Origin: Candidatus Rokuibacteriota bacterium
GTDB taxonomy: Bacteria > Methylomirabilota > Methylomirabilia > Rokubacteriales > CSP1-6
Reading direction: 5' to 3'
Assembly (NCBI GenBank): GCA_003220435.1
Contig: QHSL01000085.1
Span: forward strand, 1 to 64,000
Length of the DNA stretch: 64,000 nucleotides
In this document: piece by piece, positions 21,857 through 30,566 of the stretch
Numbering within the stretch: position 1 is the stretch's first letter
How the letters are laid out: every line of letters begins with the position of its first letter
Made by a program: the position numbers and the translations under genes
Notes under the pieces: model-generated
What the model was told of the DNA's origin: nothing
The model's database searches: none
The model's input: the letters and a program-made list of their open reading frames with translations, nothing else

Positions 21857-23917
21857 ATGCGCTCACGCTGGAACGAGGCGGAGGCGGATCAGCTCCAGGG
21901 CCTCGACCTCCTCGTCTACGCGTCCCGCCTGATCGGGGCCGAGGCCTCGCTGGTGATCTGGGGCGGCGGCAACACCTCGATCAAGACGCGCGAGCGCGAC
22001 CACCGCGGCCGTGAGATCCCCGTGCTGCGGGTCAAGGGCAGCGGCTCCGACCTCAAGTCGATCCAGCGCAAGGACTTCCCGGGCGTGCGCATGGACGACA
22101 TCACCGCGCTTCTCTCACGCGGCGACATGGGCGACGAGGAGATGGTGAGCTATCTCGGTCACGCCCTGCAGGAGCCCGGCGGCGTGCGGCCCTCGATCGA
22201 GACGCTCCTGCACGGGTTCCTCTCGGCGCCCGCGGTCGTCCACACCCACGCCGACGCCGTCGTGTCGCTGACGAACAACGATCGTGCGGCCGACGTGATC
22301 GATGGCGTGTACGGCAAGGACGTCATCGCCCTCGCGTACCGCCGGCCGGGGTTCCGCATTTCGCGCGACGTCGCCGACGCCATCCGCGAGCGGCCCGACG
22401 CGAAGGCGCTCCTGCTCGAGCGCCATGGCACGATCACGTGGGGCGCCACGGTGCGCGAGGCCTACGAGGCGACGATCGAGCTGATCACGCGAGCCGAGGA
22501 GGCCATCGCCGAGCGAAAGCGTGGACGACAGCCCTTCGGCGGCGCTCGGGTCCCCGCTCCCGAGCCGGCGGCGCGCCGTGCGACCGCGCTGGCGGTGGCG
22601 CCGCGACTGCGCGGGCTGCTCGGGCGCGACCGCCGGGTCGTCGTGACGTTCGACGACTCGCCCGAGGTCGCCGCCTTCGTCTCGTCGGTCGACGCGCCGC
22701 GCGTCTCCCAGATCGGGCCGGCCACGCCCGACCACACGATCTACGCCAAGCGGGTGCCGTGCTTCGTGGAGACCGATGGGTCGCAGTCGCCGGCGCAGCT
22801 GGCCGAAGCGATCGGGCGCTCCGTCGACCGCTTCGCCGTCGACTACACGCGCTACTTCGAGCAGCACCGGGTCGCCGGCGCCGCGCTGGGCGACCCGATG
22901 CCGCGCGTCGTGCTGGTGCCGGGGCTCGGCATGTTCGTCTCGGGCAAGGACCGGCGCACTGCCGGCATCGTCGGCGACATCTACCATCACACGATCGACG
23001 TGCTCGAGAACGCGGGGGCGTTCGGCGGCTACGTCTCGCTGTCGCCGAAGGACGCCTTCGACGTCGAGTACTGGCCCCTCGAGCTCTACAAGCTCACGCT
23101 GGCGCCGCCCGAGAAGGAGCTGGCGCGGCGGATCGCGCTGGTGACCGGCGGCGGCTCCGGCATCGGCCGGGCCGTGGCGCGCCGGCTCGCCCTCGAGGGC
23201 GCGCACGTCGTCGTCGGCGACATCGACGCCGCCGCCGCGCAGAAGACGGCCGGCGAGATCGTGACCGCCATCGGCGCGGGGCGAGCGCTCGGCCTCGAGA
23301 TGGACGTGACGCGCGAGGCGTCGGTGCGCGCGGCGTTCGAGACGACGATCCTCGCCTACGGCGGGCTCGACGTGCTCGTGTCGAACGCGGGGATCGCGCA
23401 CTCCTCTCCGGTGGCCCGTCTCGAGCTCGGCGACTGGGAGCGCTCCTTCGCCGTCAACGCGACCGGCCACTTCATCGTGGCCCGGGAGGCGATGCGGTTG
23501 CTCACCGCGCAGGGACTCGGGGGCGCGCTGGTCTTCGTGGCGACCAAGAACGTGATGTCGCCGGGCAAGGACTTCGCCGCGTACTCCGCCGCCAAGGCGG
23601 CCGAGGCGCAGCTGGCGAAGGTGCTGGCGCTGGAGGGCGCGCCGCACGGGATCCGTTCCAACATCGTGAACCCGGACGCCGTGTTCCAGGACTCGAAGCT
23701 CTGGTCGGACGAGATCCGCCGCGAGCGCGCGGCCGCCCAGGGCATCCGCGTGGACCAGGTCGAGGAGTTTTACCGCACGCGCAACCTGCTCGGCGTCAGC
23801 ATCCTGCCCGAGGACGTCGCCGAGGCGGTCCTGTTCCTCGCGTCCGATCGCTCCGCCAAGACCACCGGCTGCACGCTGACCGTCGACGGCGGCGTGAAGG
23901 ACGCGTTCCCGCGGTGA
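21857..23917 (+). CDS. Bifunctional class II aldolase / short-chain dehydrogenase (RhaD-SDR type)
   Basis: A 686-residue fusion. Residues ~15-230 form a class II (zinc) aldolase domain: VIWGGGNTSIKTRE, VVHTHADAVVSLTNN with metal-ligand histidines, and LLLERHGTITWGA. A middle region follows. Residues ~430-686 form an SDR domain with the cofactor loop VTGGGSGIGRAVARRLA, LVSNAGIAHSS and catalytic YSAAKAA. The architecture matches rhamnulose-1-phosphate aldolase/lactaldehyde dehydrogenase fusions (YuxG/RhaE family). Substrates in this host are unknown. It is the first gene of a three-gene operon with a GTGA overlap to the next. Confidence 0.9.
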   Translation: MRSRWNEAEADQLQGLDLLVYASRLIGAEASLVIWGGGNTSIKTRERDHRGREIPVLRVKGSGSDLKSIQRKDFPGVRMDDITALLSRGDMGDEEMVSYLGHALQEPGGVRPSIETLLHGFLSAPAVVHTHADAVVSLTNNDRAADVIDGVYGKDVIALAYRRPGFRISRDVADAIRERPDAKALLLERHGTITWGATVREAYEATIELITRAEEAIAERKRGRQPFGGARVPAPEPAARRATALAVAPRLRGLLGRDRRVVVTFDDSPEVAAFVSSVDAPRVSQIGPATPDHTIYAKRVPCFVETDGSQSPAQLAEAIGRSVDRFAVDYTRYFEQHRVAGAALGDPMPRVVLVPGLGMFVSGKDRRTAGIVGDIYHHTIDVLENAGAFGGYVSLSPKDAFDVEYWPLELYKLTLAPPEKELARRIALVTGGGSGIGRAVARRLALEGAHVVVGDIDAAAAQKTAGEIVTAIGAGRALGLEMDVTREASVRAAFETTILAYGGLDVLVSNAGIAHSSPVARLELGDWERSFAVNATGHFIVAREAMRLLTAQGLGGALVFVATKNVMSPGKDFAAYSAAKAAEAQLAKVLALEGAPHGIRSNIVNPDAVFQDSKLWSDEIRRERAAAQGIRVDQVEEFYRTRNLLGVSILPEDVAEAVLFLASDRSAKTTGCTLTVDGGVKDAFPR

Positions 23918-24840
23918 CGTCGGCGATCGGCTTCGGCGCTCAGCTCTCGATCCACCCGCCCGCCGAGCAGTTCGAGCTGGTCCGCCGGCTGGAGGCGGTG
24001 GGCTACGACTCGGTGTGGACGGGCGATCACGTGTCGTTCCACAACCCGCTCTACGAGTCGCTCACGCTGCTGGCGTCCTACGCGCCGATCACGCAAAGAA
24101 TCAAGCTGGGCGTGGCGGTCTATCTGTTGGCGCTGCGTGCTCCAGCGATTGCCGCGAAAGCGGCGGCGACGGTCGACGTGCTCTCGGGCGGCCGTCTCGT
24201 ATTCGGTGTCGGCGTGGGCGGCGAGAACCCGAAGGAGTTCGAGCTCTGCGGCGTGCCCTACAAGGAGCGTGGCGCGCGGGTGAACGAAGGCATCGACGTG
24301 ATCCGGACGCTCTGGCGCGACACGCCGGCGAGCTTCCACGGCCGGTTCACGCGCTTCGAGTCGGTTTCGGTGGATCCCAAGCCGATCCAGCGGCCGCCGC
24401 CGATTTGGGTCGGCGGGCGTTCGGACGCGGCGCTGGCGCGCGCCGGTCGCCAGGGCGACGGCTGGGTGTCCTACGTCGTCCAGCCGGATCGCTACGCGCA
24501 GAGCCTCGACAAGATCCGCGCCGCGGCCGACGCCGCCGGCCGCTCGATGGCGTCCTTCACCGCCGCGCACCTGGCCTTCATCACGATCGGGCGCGACTGG
24601 GAAGCCGCGAAGCGGACGTGGGTGCGCGTGCTCAGCAACCGTTACGCGCAGGACTTCGAGCCGCTCGTCAAGCGCTACGGCGTGATCGGCACGCCCGAGC
24701 AGTGCAGCGAGCAGCTCGAGCGGTTCCGCGCGGCCGGCTGCAGCTACTTCCTGATGAGCGCGATCGGTGACCCGCGCGACGAGCAGGCCCAGCTCGAGGC
24801 GATCGCCGCCGAGATCCTTCCGCGCTTCAGGTCGCGCTGA
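23914..24840 (+). CDS. LLM-class (F420/FMN) oxidoreductase
   Basis: A 308-residue luciferase-like TIM-barrel enzyme. It has SAIGFGAQLSIHPPAEQFEL, YDSVWTGDHVSFHNP, the stretch KAAATVDVLSGGRLVFGVGV typical of F420-dependent members, and PIWVGGRSDAALARAGRQGD. The GTG overlaps the aldolase stop and the gene overlaps the ThDP-enzyme ATG by one base. Cofactor (F420 or FMN) and substrate are not settled by sequence. Confidence 0.92.
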   Translation: MTSAIGFGAQLSIHPPAEQFELVRRLEAVGYDSVWTGDHVSFHNPLYESLTLLASYAPITQRIKLGVAVYLLALRAPAIAAKAAATVDVLSGGRLVFGVGVGGENPKEFELCGVPYKERGARVNEGIDVIRTLWRDTPASFHGRFTRFESVSVDPKPIQRPPPIWVGGRSDAALARAGRQGDGWVSYVVQPDRYAQSLDKIRAAADAAGRSMASFTAAHLAFITIGRDWEAAKRTWVRVLSNRYAQDFEPLVKRYGVIGTPEQCSEQLERFRAAGCSYFLMSAIGDPRDEQAQLEAIAAEILPRFRSR

Positions 24841-26492
24841 TGGCGGAGCTGACCGGCGGCCACCTGGTCGCGCGGACCCTGCGTCAGGCCGGTGTGCGCC
24901 ACGTGTTCACGCTCTGCGGCGGCGACATCCTGCCGATCTACGACGGCTGTCTCAGCGAGAACGTCGCCGTCGTCGACGTGCGCCACGAGCAGGCGGCCGC
25001 CCACGCGGGCGACGCCTACGCCCGGCTCACCCGCGGGATCGGCGTGGCCCTCGTCGTCCCTGGACCGGGCGTGACCGACGCGGTGACCGGTGTCGCCAAC
25101 GCCTACGCCGCGCGGAGCCCGCTGCTGTTGATCGGTGGCGCCGCGCCGCTCGGCCTCCGCGGTCTGGGGGCGCTCCAGGAGACGGAGCAGGTCGCGCTCC
25201 TGCGGCCGATCACCAAGGGCGCCTGGTCCGTGGCCGAGACCCGCCAGATCCCCGAGGTGCTGACGACCGCGATCCGCACGGCGCTGTCCGGGCGGCCGGG
25301 ACCCGTGTTCGTCGAGATTCCCGTGGACCTGCTGCTGGCCGCCGTCGAGGACCGCCTGGCGCCGATTCCGACGGGCTATGTCCACCGACCGCGCGGCGCC
25401 GCCGATCCGGACGGGTTGGCTCTGCTCGAGACGCTGCTGGCCGACGCCGAGCGGCCCGTCGTGATGGCCGGCGGCGGCGTCTACTGGGACGATGCCGCGA
25501 AGTCACTGGCGCTGTTCGCCGAACGCGCAGGCGCGCCGGTCTTCATGAACGGCGCCGGGCGAGGCGTGCTTGGAACCGATCATCCGAACGCGTTCTTCCA
25601 CACGCGCGGCTGGGCGCTCGGCCACGCCGACGTCGTGCTGGTGCTGGGCACGCCGCTTGACTTCCGCCTGGGCTACGGCCGACCGCCGACCTTCGCGGAA
25701 GACGCGAGGGTCGCGATGATCGACGTCGACCCGGTCGAGCTCGGACGCAACCGACCCCTCGAGCTTGGAATATCGGGCGACATCGACATCATCCTGCGGC
25801 AGCTCGTCGACGCCCTGCCCAAGGGATTGCCGGACCGCGTCGCGCCCTGGCTCGCGGAGCTGCGACGGCGGGAAGGGGAGGCGCGCGGCAAGCTCGACGA
25901 GCTGGCGGCGACCGACGCGCGACCGATCTCGCACTATCGCTGGGCGCGGGAGATCGCGGGGGCGGTGACGCGCGACACGATCGTCGTGGGCGACGGCGGC
26001 GACGTCGTCAACTGTGTCGCGAAGTTCGTGCCGGTCGATCGGCCGGGGCAGTGGCTCGATCCCGGCCCGCTCGGCTGCCTCGGCGTCGGTCCGCCGTTCG
26101 CCGTCGCGGCGAAGCTGCTCCGCCCGGACCAGCGCGTGTTGCTGGTGTCCGGCGACGGCGCCTTCGGGCTCAACGGCATGGAGCTGGAGACGGCCGTGCG
26201 GTTCGGGCTGCCGCTCACGTGCATCATCGGCAACGACGGCGGCTGGGGCCAGATCCGCAGCCCACAAGTGTCGTTCTTCGGCGAGACGCGGACGGTGGCC
26301 ACCTCGCTGCCGACGACCCGCTACGACCTGATGGTCGAGGCCCTCGGCGGCCGCGGCGCGCTCATCACGGACCCGCGGGAGATCGGCCCCGCGCTGGCGC
26401 GGGCCCTGGCCGCCGACGAGGTCTGGTGCCTCAACGTGGTGCTCGACCCCGCCGCCTACCGCAAGAGCGGCCAGGTCTCGATGGCCATCTGA
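24840..26492 (+). CDS. Thiamine-diphosphate enzyme, acetolactate synthase / 2-hydroxyacyl-CoA lyase-like
   Basis: A 550-residue three-domain ThDP enzyme. The N-terminal PYR domain has the catalytic glutamate in DVRHEQAAAHAGDAYARLT. The central domain carries the DVVLVLGTPLDFRLGYGRPP stretch. The C-terminal PP domain has GDGAFGLNGMELETAVRFGL with IIGNDGGWG (GDG...N, Mg-ThDP motif). The GMELET-type motif is shared by acetolactate synthase and 2-hydroxyacyl-CoA lyase. With the aldolase/SDR and LLM genes it forms an operon, suggesting a catabolic path with an alpha-keto or 2-hydroxyacyl cleavage. Confidence 0.88.
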   Translation: MAELTGGHLVARTLRQAGVRHVFTLCGGDILPIYDGCLSENVAVVDVRHEQAAAHAGDAYARLTRGIGVALVVPGPGVTDAVTGVANAYAARSPLLLIGGAAPLGLRGLGALQETEQVALLRPITKGAWSVAETRQIPEVLTTAIRTALSGRPGPVFVEIPVDLLLAAVEDRLAPIPTGYVHRPRGAADPDGLALLETLLADAERPVVMAGGGVYWDDAAKSLALFAERAGAPVFMNGAGRGVLGTDHPNAFFHTRGWALGHADVVLVLGTPLDFRLGYGRPPTFAEDARVAMIDVDPVELGRNRPLELGISGDIDIILRQLVDALPKGLPDRVAPWLAELRRREGEARGKLDELAATDARPISHYRWAREIAGAVTRDTIVVGDGGDVVNCVAKFVPVDRPGQWLDPGPLGCLGVGPPFAVAAKLLRPDQRVLLVSGDGAFGLNGMELETAVRFGLPLTCIIGNDGGWGQIRSPQVSFFGETRTVATSLPTTRYDLMVEALGGRGALITDPREIGPALARALAADEVWCLNVVLDPAAYRKSGQVSMAI

Positions 26493-26499
26493 CGGCCGC

Positions 26500-27558
26500 G
26501 TGAAGATCACGTTCCTGTGTCCGCACCTGCGCATCGCCGGAGGCGTGCGCGCGATCCTCACCTACGCCGACCGCCTCGCCGCCGGCGGCCACGACGTCGC
26601 GGTCGTGGTGGAAGCCAGGGGCCGCGGCCGGGCCCTCTGGCGATCGCTGACCCACGCGGGGCCGACGTGGGTGAGGGGCTTCCGGGCGCGCGTCGTGTGG
26701 GTGGATCGCTGGCGGGCGGACGCGCTCCCCGAGGGCGACGCGGTCGTGGCGACGGCGTGGCAGTCGGCGGCAGCGGTGGCCGCGGCGTCCGCGCGCTGCG
26801 GGAGGAAGTTCTACCTCGTGCAGCACTACGAGAGCCTCTACCACGGCGCGCCGGCGACGGTGGACGAGACGTACCGGCTGCCGCTCCACAAGATCGCGAT
26901 CTCGACGTGGCTCCGCGACGTCATGCGCGAGCGCTTCGACAGCGACGCCGAGGTTCTCGTGACCCCGGTCGACCGCGTGCTGTTTCACGCGGTGCCCGTC
27001 GCGCCCGCGTCCGCCGGCCTGCGCGCGCTGATGCTCCACCACGAGTACCCCTGGAAGGGCGTCGCCGACGGTTTTGCTGCGGTCGCGCGGGTGAAGGCCC
27101 GCGTCCCGAGCCTGCGTCTCGTAGGCTTCGGCGTGAAGGGTCCGCGGACGCTCGCGGCTTACGACGAGTTCCACGCGAACCCGCCGCAAGAGAAGCTCGC
27201 GCTCCTCTATAGTGGGTGCGGGATCTACCTGTGCCCGTCGTGGGACGAGGGGCTCGGCATGCCTCCGATGGAGGCCATGGCGTGCGGCGCCGCGCTCGTC
27301 ACCTACGACAACGGCGGCTGCCGTGACTACGCGCGCGACGGCGAGACCGCGCTGGTCGCGGCGCGTCGGGATGTGGGCGACCTCGCCGCCAAGCTCGAGC
27401 GTCTCGCCGCCGATTCTGCGCTGCGCGCGCGCCTGGCGGCGGCCGGCGCCGCGTTCGTGACGACGGCGTTCGACTGGGATCGTGCGGTGCGGCGGATGGA
27501 GGAGATTCTGGCGGCCGGCGCGGTCGCCGGGGGCGATCAGGCGCGACGCAGGGCGTGA
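26500..27558 (+). CDS. Glycosyltransferase family 4-like protein
   Basis: A 352-residue GT-B fold glycosyltransferase. The N-terminal domain begins KITFLCPHLRIAGGVRAILT with the glycine-rich acceptor loop. The C-terminal donor domain contains LYSGCGIYLCPSWDEGLGMP and MEAMACGAALVTYDNGG, the E-x7-E-type donor motif of family 4. GTG start, 7 nt after the ThDP enzyme. The nucleotide-sugar donor is unknown. It probably makes a surface glycan or glycolipid, given the second glycosyltransferase downstream. Confidence 0.88.
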   Translation: MKITFLCPHLRIAGGVRAILTYADRLAAGGHDVAVVVEARGRGRALWRSLTHAGPTWVRGFRARVVWVDRWRADALPEGDAVVATAWQSAAAVAAASARCGRKFYLVQHYESLYHGAPATVDETYRLPLHKIAISTWLRDVMRERFDSDAEVLVTPVDRVLFHAVPVAPASAGLRALMLHHEYPWKGVADGFAAVARVKARVPSLRLVGFGVKGPRTLAAYDEFHANPPQEKLALLYSGCGIYLCPSWDEGLGMPPMEAMACGAALVTYDNGGCRDYARDGETALVAARRDVGDLAAKLERLAADSALRARLAAAGAAFVTTAFDWDRAVRRMEEILAAGAVAGGDQARRRA

Positions 27559-27752
27559 GGGCGCGACGGGGAGAGGGCGCCGGCCGCTCCGAGCCGCGAC
27601 GCGAGGTTGGCGAGCTCCCGCTCGAGGTCGGCCAGGCGCCGCGCCAGGCGGTCGCGCTCCTCGCGCAGCGACTGCGCCGCCGACGCCATGTGCTCCGCCA
27701 GGCGTCGATCGCGGTCGGCCCGCTGCCGCGTGTCGAGCGCAACGTCATCCAT
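27537..27752 (-). CDS. Small coiled-coil protein, hypothetical
   Basis: A 71-residue, highly charged helical ORF (DRRLAEHMASAAQSLREERD then RLARRLADLERELANLASRL) with heptad-like leucine spacing, so a short coiled coil is likely. It overlaps the convergent glycosyltransferase end by 22 nt. A TAGAAA hexamer ends 6 nt before its ATG, the same geometry as other promoters here, which supports it being real. It is the only gene candidate in the 363-bp stretch 27559-27921. Confidence 0.45.
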   Translation of the reverse strand: MDDVALDTRQRADRDRRLAEHMASAAQSLREERDRLARRLADLERELANLASRLGAAGALSPSRPHALRRA

Positions 27753-27903
27753 GGCGAGTTTCTACGAGCAAGGGGGATGCCGACGTCCGACGCCTTGCCA
27801 GCCGCCGGTTTCTGAGAAACTGGAAATCCGGAAAGCCGTGCACTCTGACAATCGTGCCGGCCGGCCGGTCAGCCTGACACGCCGGAAACCCCTTCCGACC
27901 GCG

Positions 27904-27912
27904 TGCTAGAAT
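27904..27912 (+). promoter_or_regulatory. Extended -10 promoter for the FmdB-type gene
   Basis: TGC-TAGAAT ends 9 nt before the ATG at 27922. No -35 is evident. The block CGACCGCGTGCTA here is identical to the one before the OppD-type gene at 30.55 kb. The geometry predicts a leaderless mRNA. Confidence 0.6.
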
Positions 27913-27921
27913 CGGCGCGAG

Positions 27922-28299
27922 ATGCCGATTTACGAATACGAGTGCCATGACTGCCGCCGGCGCGTGAGCCTGCTCGTGCTGCGGCCCTCGGCGGCGCCCC
28001 CGCCCACGTGCCCGCGCTGCGGCGGCTCGGCGCTCTCGCGGCTGATGTCGCGCTTCGCGACCGTGAAATCCGAGGAGGCGCGGCTCGATTCGCTCGCCGA
28101 TTCCTCGAATTTCGGCGACCTCGACGAGGACAACCCGGCGAGCGTCGCGAAGTTCATGAAGAAGATGGGACGGGAGTTCGGGGAAGACCTCGGTGACGAT
28201 TTCGAGTCAGCCATGGACGAGGCGATGGCCGAGGGGGAGGCGGGCGGGGAGACCGACGCCGAATCCCCCGGCGCCTCGGAAGCGTCCGATCAGTTGTGA
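27922..28299 (+). CDS. FmdB-family zinc-ribbon protein
   Basis: A 125-residue protein beginning MPIYEYECHDCRRRVSLLVL with a second CxxC in PTCPRCGGSALSRLMSRF, the hallmark zinc ribbon of FmdB/CxxC_CXXC_SSSS proteins. The acidic C-terminal half (SNFGDLDEDNPASVAKFMKK and following) resembles the longer members of this family. The role is regulatory or unknown. GTG-overlap coupling (4 nt) to the following acetyltransferase-fold gene. Confidence 0.88.
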   Translation: MPIYEYECHDCRRRVSLLVLRPSAAPPPTCPRCGGSALSRLMSRFATVKSEEARLDSLADSSNFGDLDEDNPASVAKFMKKMGREFGEDLGDDFESAMDEAMAEGEAGGETDAESPGASEASDQL

Positions 28300-29276
28300 A
28301 AGTCCAGGCGCATGACTCCTTCGACGCGGTGGGGGCGCCGGCATGGGATGGGCTGGTGGCGGCCACCCGCCTTCGCTCGCCGTTTCTCTCCTGGACCTGG
28401 CAGCACGAATGGGCCCGGGCGTTCGTGCCGGATCGCCGGTTGGAGATCCGCGCGGTCGAGGACGACGGGGGGCACCTGGTCGCGATCCTGCCGCTCTACG
28501 AGGACTCGCCCGGCGTGCTGGAGATGATCGGCGGCGCTGACGTCTCCGATTATCTCGACCTGCTTGCGGTGGAAGGGCGGGAGGAGGACGCGTGGGCCGC
28601 CCTGCTCCAGTCCCGGGGGACCGAGCGCGTCGCGTGGCGCTTGCACGCCGTGCCCGCCGCGTCTCCCACGGTCGCCGCGCTGCCGCAGCTCGCGCCGGCG
28701 TGGGGCCTCGCCGCGTCGGTCACGGTGGAGGAGCGATGTCCCGTGGTCGCTCTGCCGCGGTCGTGGGAGACCTACCTCGCCAGCCTGTCCGGGAAGCACC
28801 GTCACGAGCTCCAGCGCAAGATGCGACGTCTCGAACGCGAAGCCCCTGAGACGCGTGTGTCCTTCGCAAGCGACCCCCCCGAGGTGGAGGCACGCCTGGC
28901 CCAGTTCCTCGTCCTCCACCGGCGCTCGCGGGTGGGCAAGGCGCGCTTCATGGACGACCGGATGGAGGGCTTCTTCCGGCGGGTCCTCGCCGCGCTCGCC
29001 CTTCGGGGCGGGGTGCGGATCTGGCTGCTGGAGACGGCGGCCGGCCCCATCGCCTCCTTCATCACGCTCGAGTGGGACGGCACGGTCGGCCTCTACAACT
29101 CCGGATTCGATCCCCAGCGCGCGTCGCTCTCGCCGGGCGTGGTCCTCCTCACGCACGTGGTGCGGGACGCGATCGAGCGGGCCAAGCGCACCTTCGACTT
29201 CCTCCGCGGCGAGGAGCGCTACAAGTACGAGTTCGGACCCGTCCCCGAGGCGGTCTACGCGGTGACGATCGCATGA
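28296..29276 (+). CDS. GNAT/FemAB-like acetyltransferase (BioF2-like)
   Basis: A 326-residue protein. The N-terminal part (FLSWTWQHEWARAFVPDRRL) and the C-terminal part (SGKHRHELQRKMRRLEREAP; TFDFLRGEERYKYEFG) match the Acetyltransf_6/BioF2-like family, seen with exopolysaccharide and cellulose genes. It uses GTG at 28296, overlapping the FmdB gene, and its stop overlaps the next glycosyltransferase. That linkage suggests modification of a glycan or its carrier. Confidence 0.82.
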   Translation: MKVQAHDSFDAVGAPAWDGLVAATRLRSPFLSWTWQHEWARAFVPDRRLEIRAVEDDGGHLVAILPLYEDSPGVLEMIGGADVSDYLDLLAVEGREEDAWAALLQSRGTERVAWRLHAVPAASPTVAALPQLAPAWGLAASVTVEERCPVVALPRSWETYLASLSGKHRHELQRKMRRLEREAPETRVSFASDPPEVEARLAQFLVLHRRSRVGKARFMDDRMEGFFRRVLAALALRGGVRIWLLETAAGPIASFITLEWDGTVGLYNSGFDPQRASLSPGVVLLTHVVRDAIERAKRTFDFLRGEERYKYEFGPVPEAVYAVTIA

Positions 29277-30529
29277 GCCTGCACGTCGCGATGCTCAGCG
29301 TGCACACCTGTCCGCTCGCCGCGCTCGGCGGCAAGGAGACGGGCGGGATGAACGTCTACGTACGCGAGGTGTCGCGCGAGCTCGGCCGGATGGGCGTGTC
29401 GGTCGACGTCTTCACGCGCTCGCAGAACGCGGCGATCCCGCGGGTGGTGGCGCTTGGCGAGCGGGCGCGCGTAATCCACCTACCGGCCGGCGCCGAGGCG
29501 CCGATGGTGCGCGAGCGGATCCACGAGCACCTCGACGAGTTCGTCGCCGGCGTCGAGGCGTGGCGGATGGCCCGATCGATCGATTACAACCTGATCCACG
29601 CCCACTACTGGCTGTCCGGCGTTGCGGCGCTGACGCTCAAGGCCCGGTGGTCGGTGCCGGTGCTCCAGATGTTCCACACGCTCGGACGGTTGAAGAATCG
29701 CGTGGCCCGGAGCGCGGCCGAGCTGGAGCCGCAGGTGCGGCTCGACGAGGAGATGCGCATCGTCGGCGCTGCCGACCGGATCGTGGCCGCGAACGTCGTC
29801 GAGCGGGCGCAGCTCCTGTCCGACTACGGGGCGCGCGCGCCGCAGGTCGCGACGATCCCGTGCGGCGTCGACACGGACCTGTTCACGCCCGGCGACCGCG
29901 CCGAGGCGCGGCGGCAGCTCGGGCTCGACGAGCGGCCGGTGCTGCTGTGGGTCGGTCGCATCGCTCCCATCAAGGGGCTCGACACGCTCCTCGACGCGGT
30001 CGCCCGGCTGCGCGCGACTGGCCAGGACCTGCAGCTCCTGATCGTGGGCGGCGAAGCCGACGATCCCACGAACGGTCACGAGGCGTCGCTGCGCCAGCGG
30101 ATCGCGAGGCTCGCGCTCGGGCAGGCCGTCCGCTTCCTCGGCCCGCAGCCCCAGAGCGTGCTCCCGACGTACTACGTCGCCTCCGACGTGACGGTCCTGC
30201 CTTCTTACTACGAATCGTTCGGCATGGTCGCCCTCGAAGCGATGGCTTGCGGGAGCCCCGTCATCGCCTCTCGCGTCGGCGGTCTCGTCACCACGGTCCG
30301 CGACGGCGTCACCGGCTTTCTGGTGCCGGAGGGCGACGTCGCCGCACTGGCCGAGCGCATCGGCGGCCTCAGCGCCGACGCCGATCTGCGCTGGCGCGTT
30401 GGCCGTGAGGGCGTCCGTTGGGCGGCCCAGCACCGCTGGCCCTGCGTGGCCGAGGCGGTGTGCCGGGAATACGCCTCCCTGGAAGAGCGCGCCGAAGCCC
30501 ACCTGGCGGCGGCGCGCTGCCGCGAGTAG
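29273..30529 (+). CDS. Glycosyltransferase family 4, MshA/sucrose-synthase-like
   Basis: A 418-residue GT-B enzyme. It begins VAMLSVHTCPLAALGGKETG and GGMNVYVREVSRELGRMGVS, the pattern of MshA and sucrose-phosphate-synthase relatives. The donor site shows LLWVGRIAPIKGLDTLLDAV and YYESFGMVALEAMACGSPVI. It is last in the fmdB-GNAT-GT operon (ATGA overlap). Donor and acceptor are unknown; mycothiol synthesis is not implied, since no other msh gene is present. Confidence 0.88.
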   Translation: MSLHVAMLSVHTCPLAALGGKETGGMNVYVREVSRELGRMGVSVDVFTRSQNAAIPRVVALGERARVIHLPAGAEAPMVRERIHEHLDEFVAGVEAWRMARSIDYNLIHAHYWLSGVAALTLKARWSVPVLQMFHTLGRLKNRVARSAAELEPQVRLDEEMRIVGAADRIVAANVVERAQLLSDYGARAPQVATIPCGVDTDLFTPGDRAEARRQLGLDERPVLLWVGRIAPIKGLDTLLDAVARLRATGQDLQLLIVGGEADDPTNGHEASLRQRIARLALGQAVRFLGPQPQSVLPTYYVASDVTVLPSYYESFGMVALEAMACGSPVIASRVGGLVTTVRDGVTGFLVPEGDVAALAERIGGLSADADLRWRVGREGVRWAAQHRWPCVAEAVCREYASLEERAEAHLAAARCRE

Positions 30530-30549
30530 CACGGCCGCGCTCGACCGCG

Positions 30550-30558
30550 TGCTACACT
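30550..30558 (+). promoter_or_regulatory. Extended -10 promoter for the oligopeptide importer operon
   Basis: TGC-TACACT ends 8 nt before the GTG at 30567. The upstream block CGACCGCGTGCTA is shared with the FmdB-gene promoter. A leaderless transcript is predicted. Confidence 0.55.
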
Positions 30559-30566
30559 CCGCCGGG

